From Massilia sp. Root335 (lineage in GTDB: Bacteria; Pseudomonadota; Gammaproteobacteria; Burkholderiales; Burkholderiaceae_D), in contig NZ_LMCY01000019.1 in the NCBI RefSeq assembly GCF_001425685.1, positions 193,204 through 257,203 on the forward strand: a stretch of DNA of 64,000 bases, written 5' to 3'. Every line of letters starts with the position of its first letter. The first letter of the stretch is position 1. The notes beneath the pieces are model-generated. The model searched no databases. It was not told the origin of the DNA and saw only the letters and a list, made by a program, of their open reading frames with translations. Of the stretch, positions 63,951 through 64,000 are shown one piece after another. The position numbers and the translations under genes were made by a program.

Positions 63951-64000
63951 TCGCACGTGGGCACGGGGTGCCTACCCTACGGCCACGGCAATCATCGTAG

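Noticed and set aside
1..64000. CRISPR arrays, tRNA and rRNA genes
   Set aside because: No regularly spaced repeat array and no tRNA- or rRNA-like sequence seen; the only tandem array is the lysR repeat, which is coding.

Overview
The window reads as a chromosomal segment of a high-GC betaproteobacterium. The right 11 kb (iscR-iscS-iscU, maiA/FAH, dGTPase, ChaC-like, CBS protein, strongly GC-rich codons) suggests Oxalobacteraceae, Massilia-like. This is an inference from gene content and codon style; no search was possible. The left 52 kb is accessory DNA with patchy, mostly lower GC.

Layout. 1-4.5 kb: metal homeostasis genes, namely the end of a P1B-type ATPase with a hemerythrin tail, a DmeF-type CDF exporter, a small DUF1289 gene, an RcnR/CsoR-family regulator, and remains of a ZIP transporter and a YnfA protein. 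4.6-9.9 kb: an XRE regulator with a 32-nt palindromic operator, hypothetical proteins, a CAP-domain lipoprotein, an orphan ParS/MbcA-type antitoxin-like gene, a truncated HAD gene and IS remnants. 10.1-16.2 kb: an intact radical SAM gene of the PA0069/Rv2578c type behind a LexA-type operator, a three-gene system resembling the ABC-three-component (ABC-3C) conflict systems, and a second, broken copy of the radical SAM 3' part. 16.4-52.3 kb: an orphan double permease, 1.3 kb of debris and a 32-kb nonribosomal peptide (NRPS) cluster running entirely on the + strand, ending in IS5-type debris. 52.37 kb: a third copy of the radical SAM 3' part, with host-like GC, joined to the core chromosome.

The three radical SAM copies all break at the codons of the CxxxCxxC iron-sulfur motif. 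The simplest reading is that this gene is an integration site used at least twice, once by a block carrying the ABC-3C genes and once by a block carrying the NRPS cluster. The 5' part of the intact copy is AT-rich and brings its own LexA-regulated promoter, as if the incoming DNA repairs the gene it splits. No recombinase is visible in the window.

The NRPS cluster (19.45-51.72 kb) encodes an amidinotransferase, a heme-oxygenase-like diiron oxidase, a large NRPS (T0*-C-A-T-C-A-T-C-A-T-C), a second NRPS (C-A-T), a stand-alone A-T protein, a PP-loop ATPase fused to half of a condensation domain, a diaminobutyrate aminotransferase, an AsnB-type amidotransferase, an acyltransferase-carrier-FkbM methyltransferase fusion, a full set for hydroxy/methoxymalonyl-ACP (3-hydroxyacyl-CoA dehydrogenase, ACP, acyl-CoA dehydrogenase, FkbH), two Sfp-type phosphopantetheinyl transferases and an Asp/Glu racemase. 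There is no ketosynthase, thioesterase, exporter or regulator. The A3 pocket reads as valine (DAFWIGGTFK). The rest suggest a guanidino/diaminobutyrate-containing peptide with an unusual C3 unit; I do not recognise it as a known pathway.
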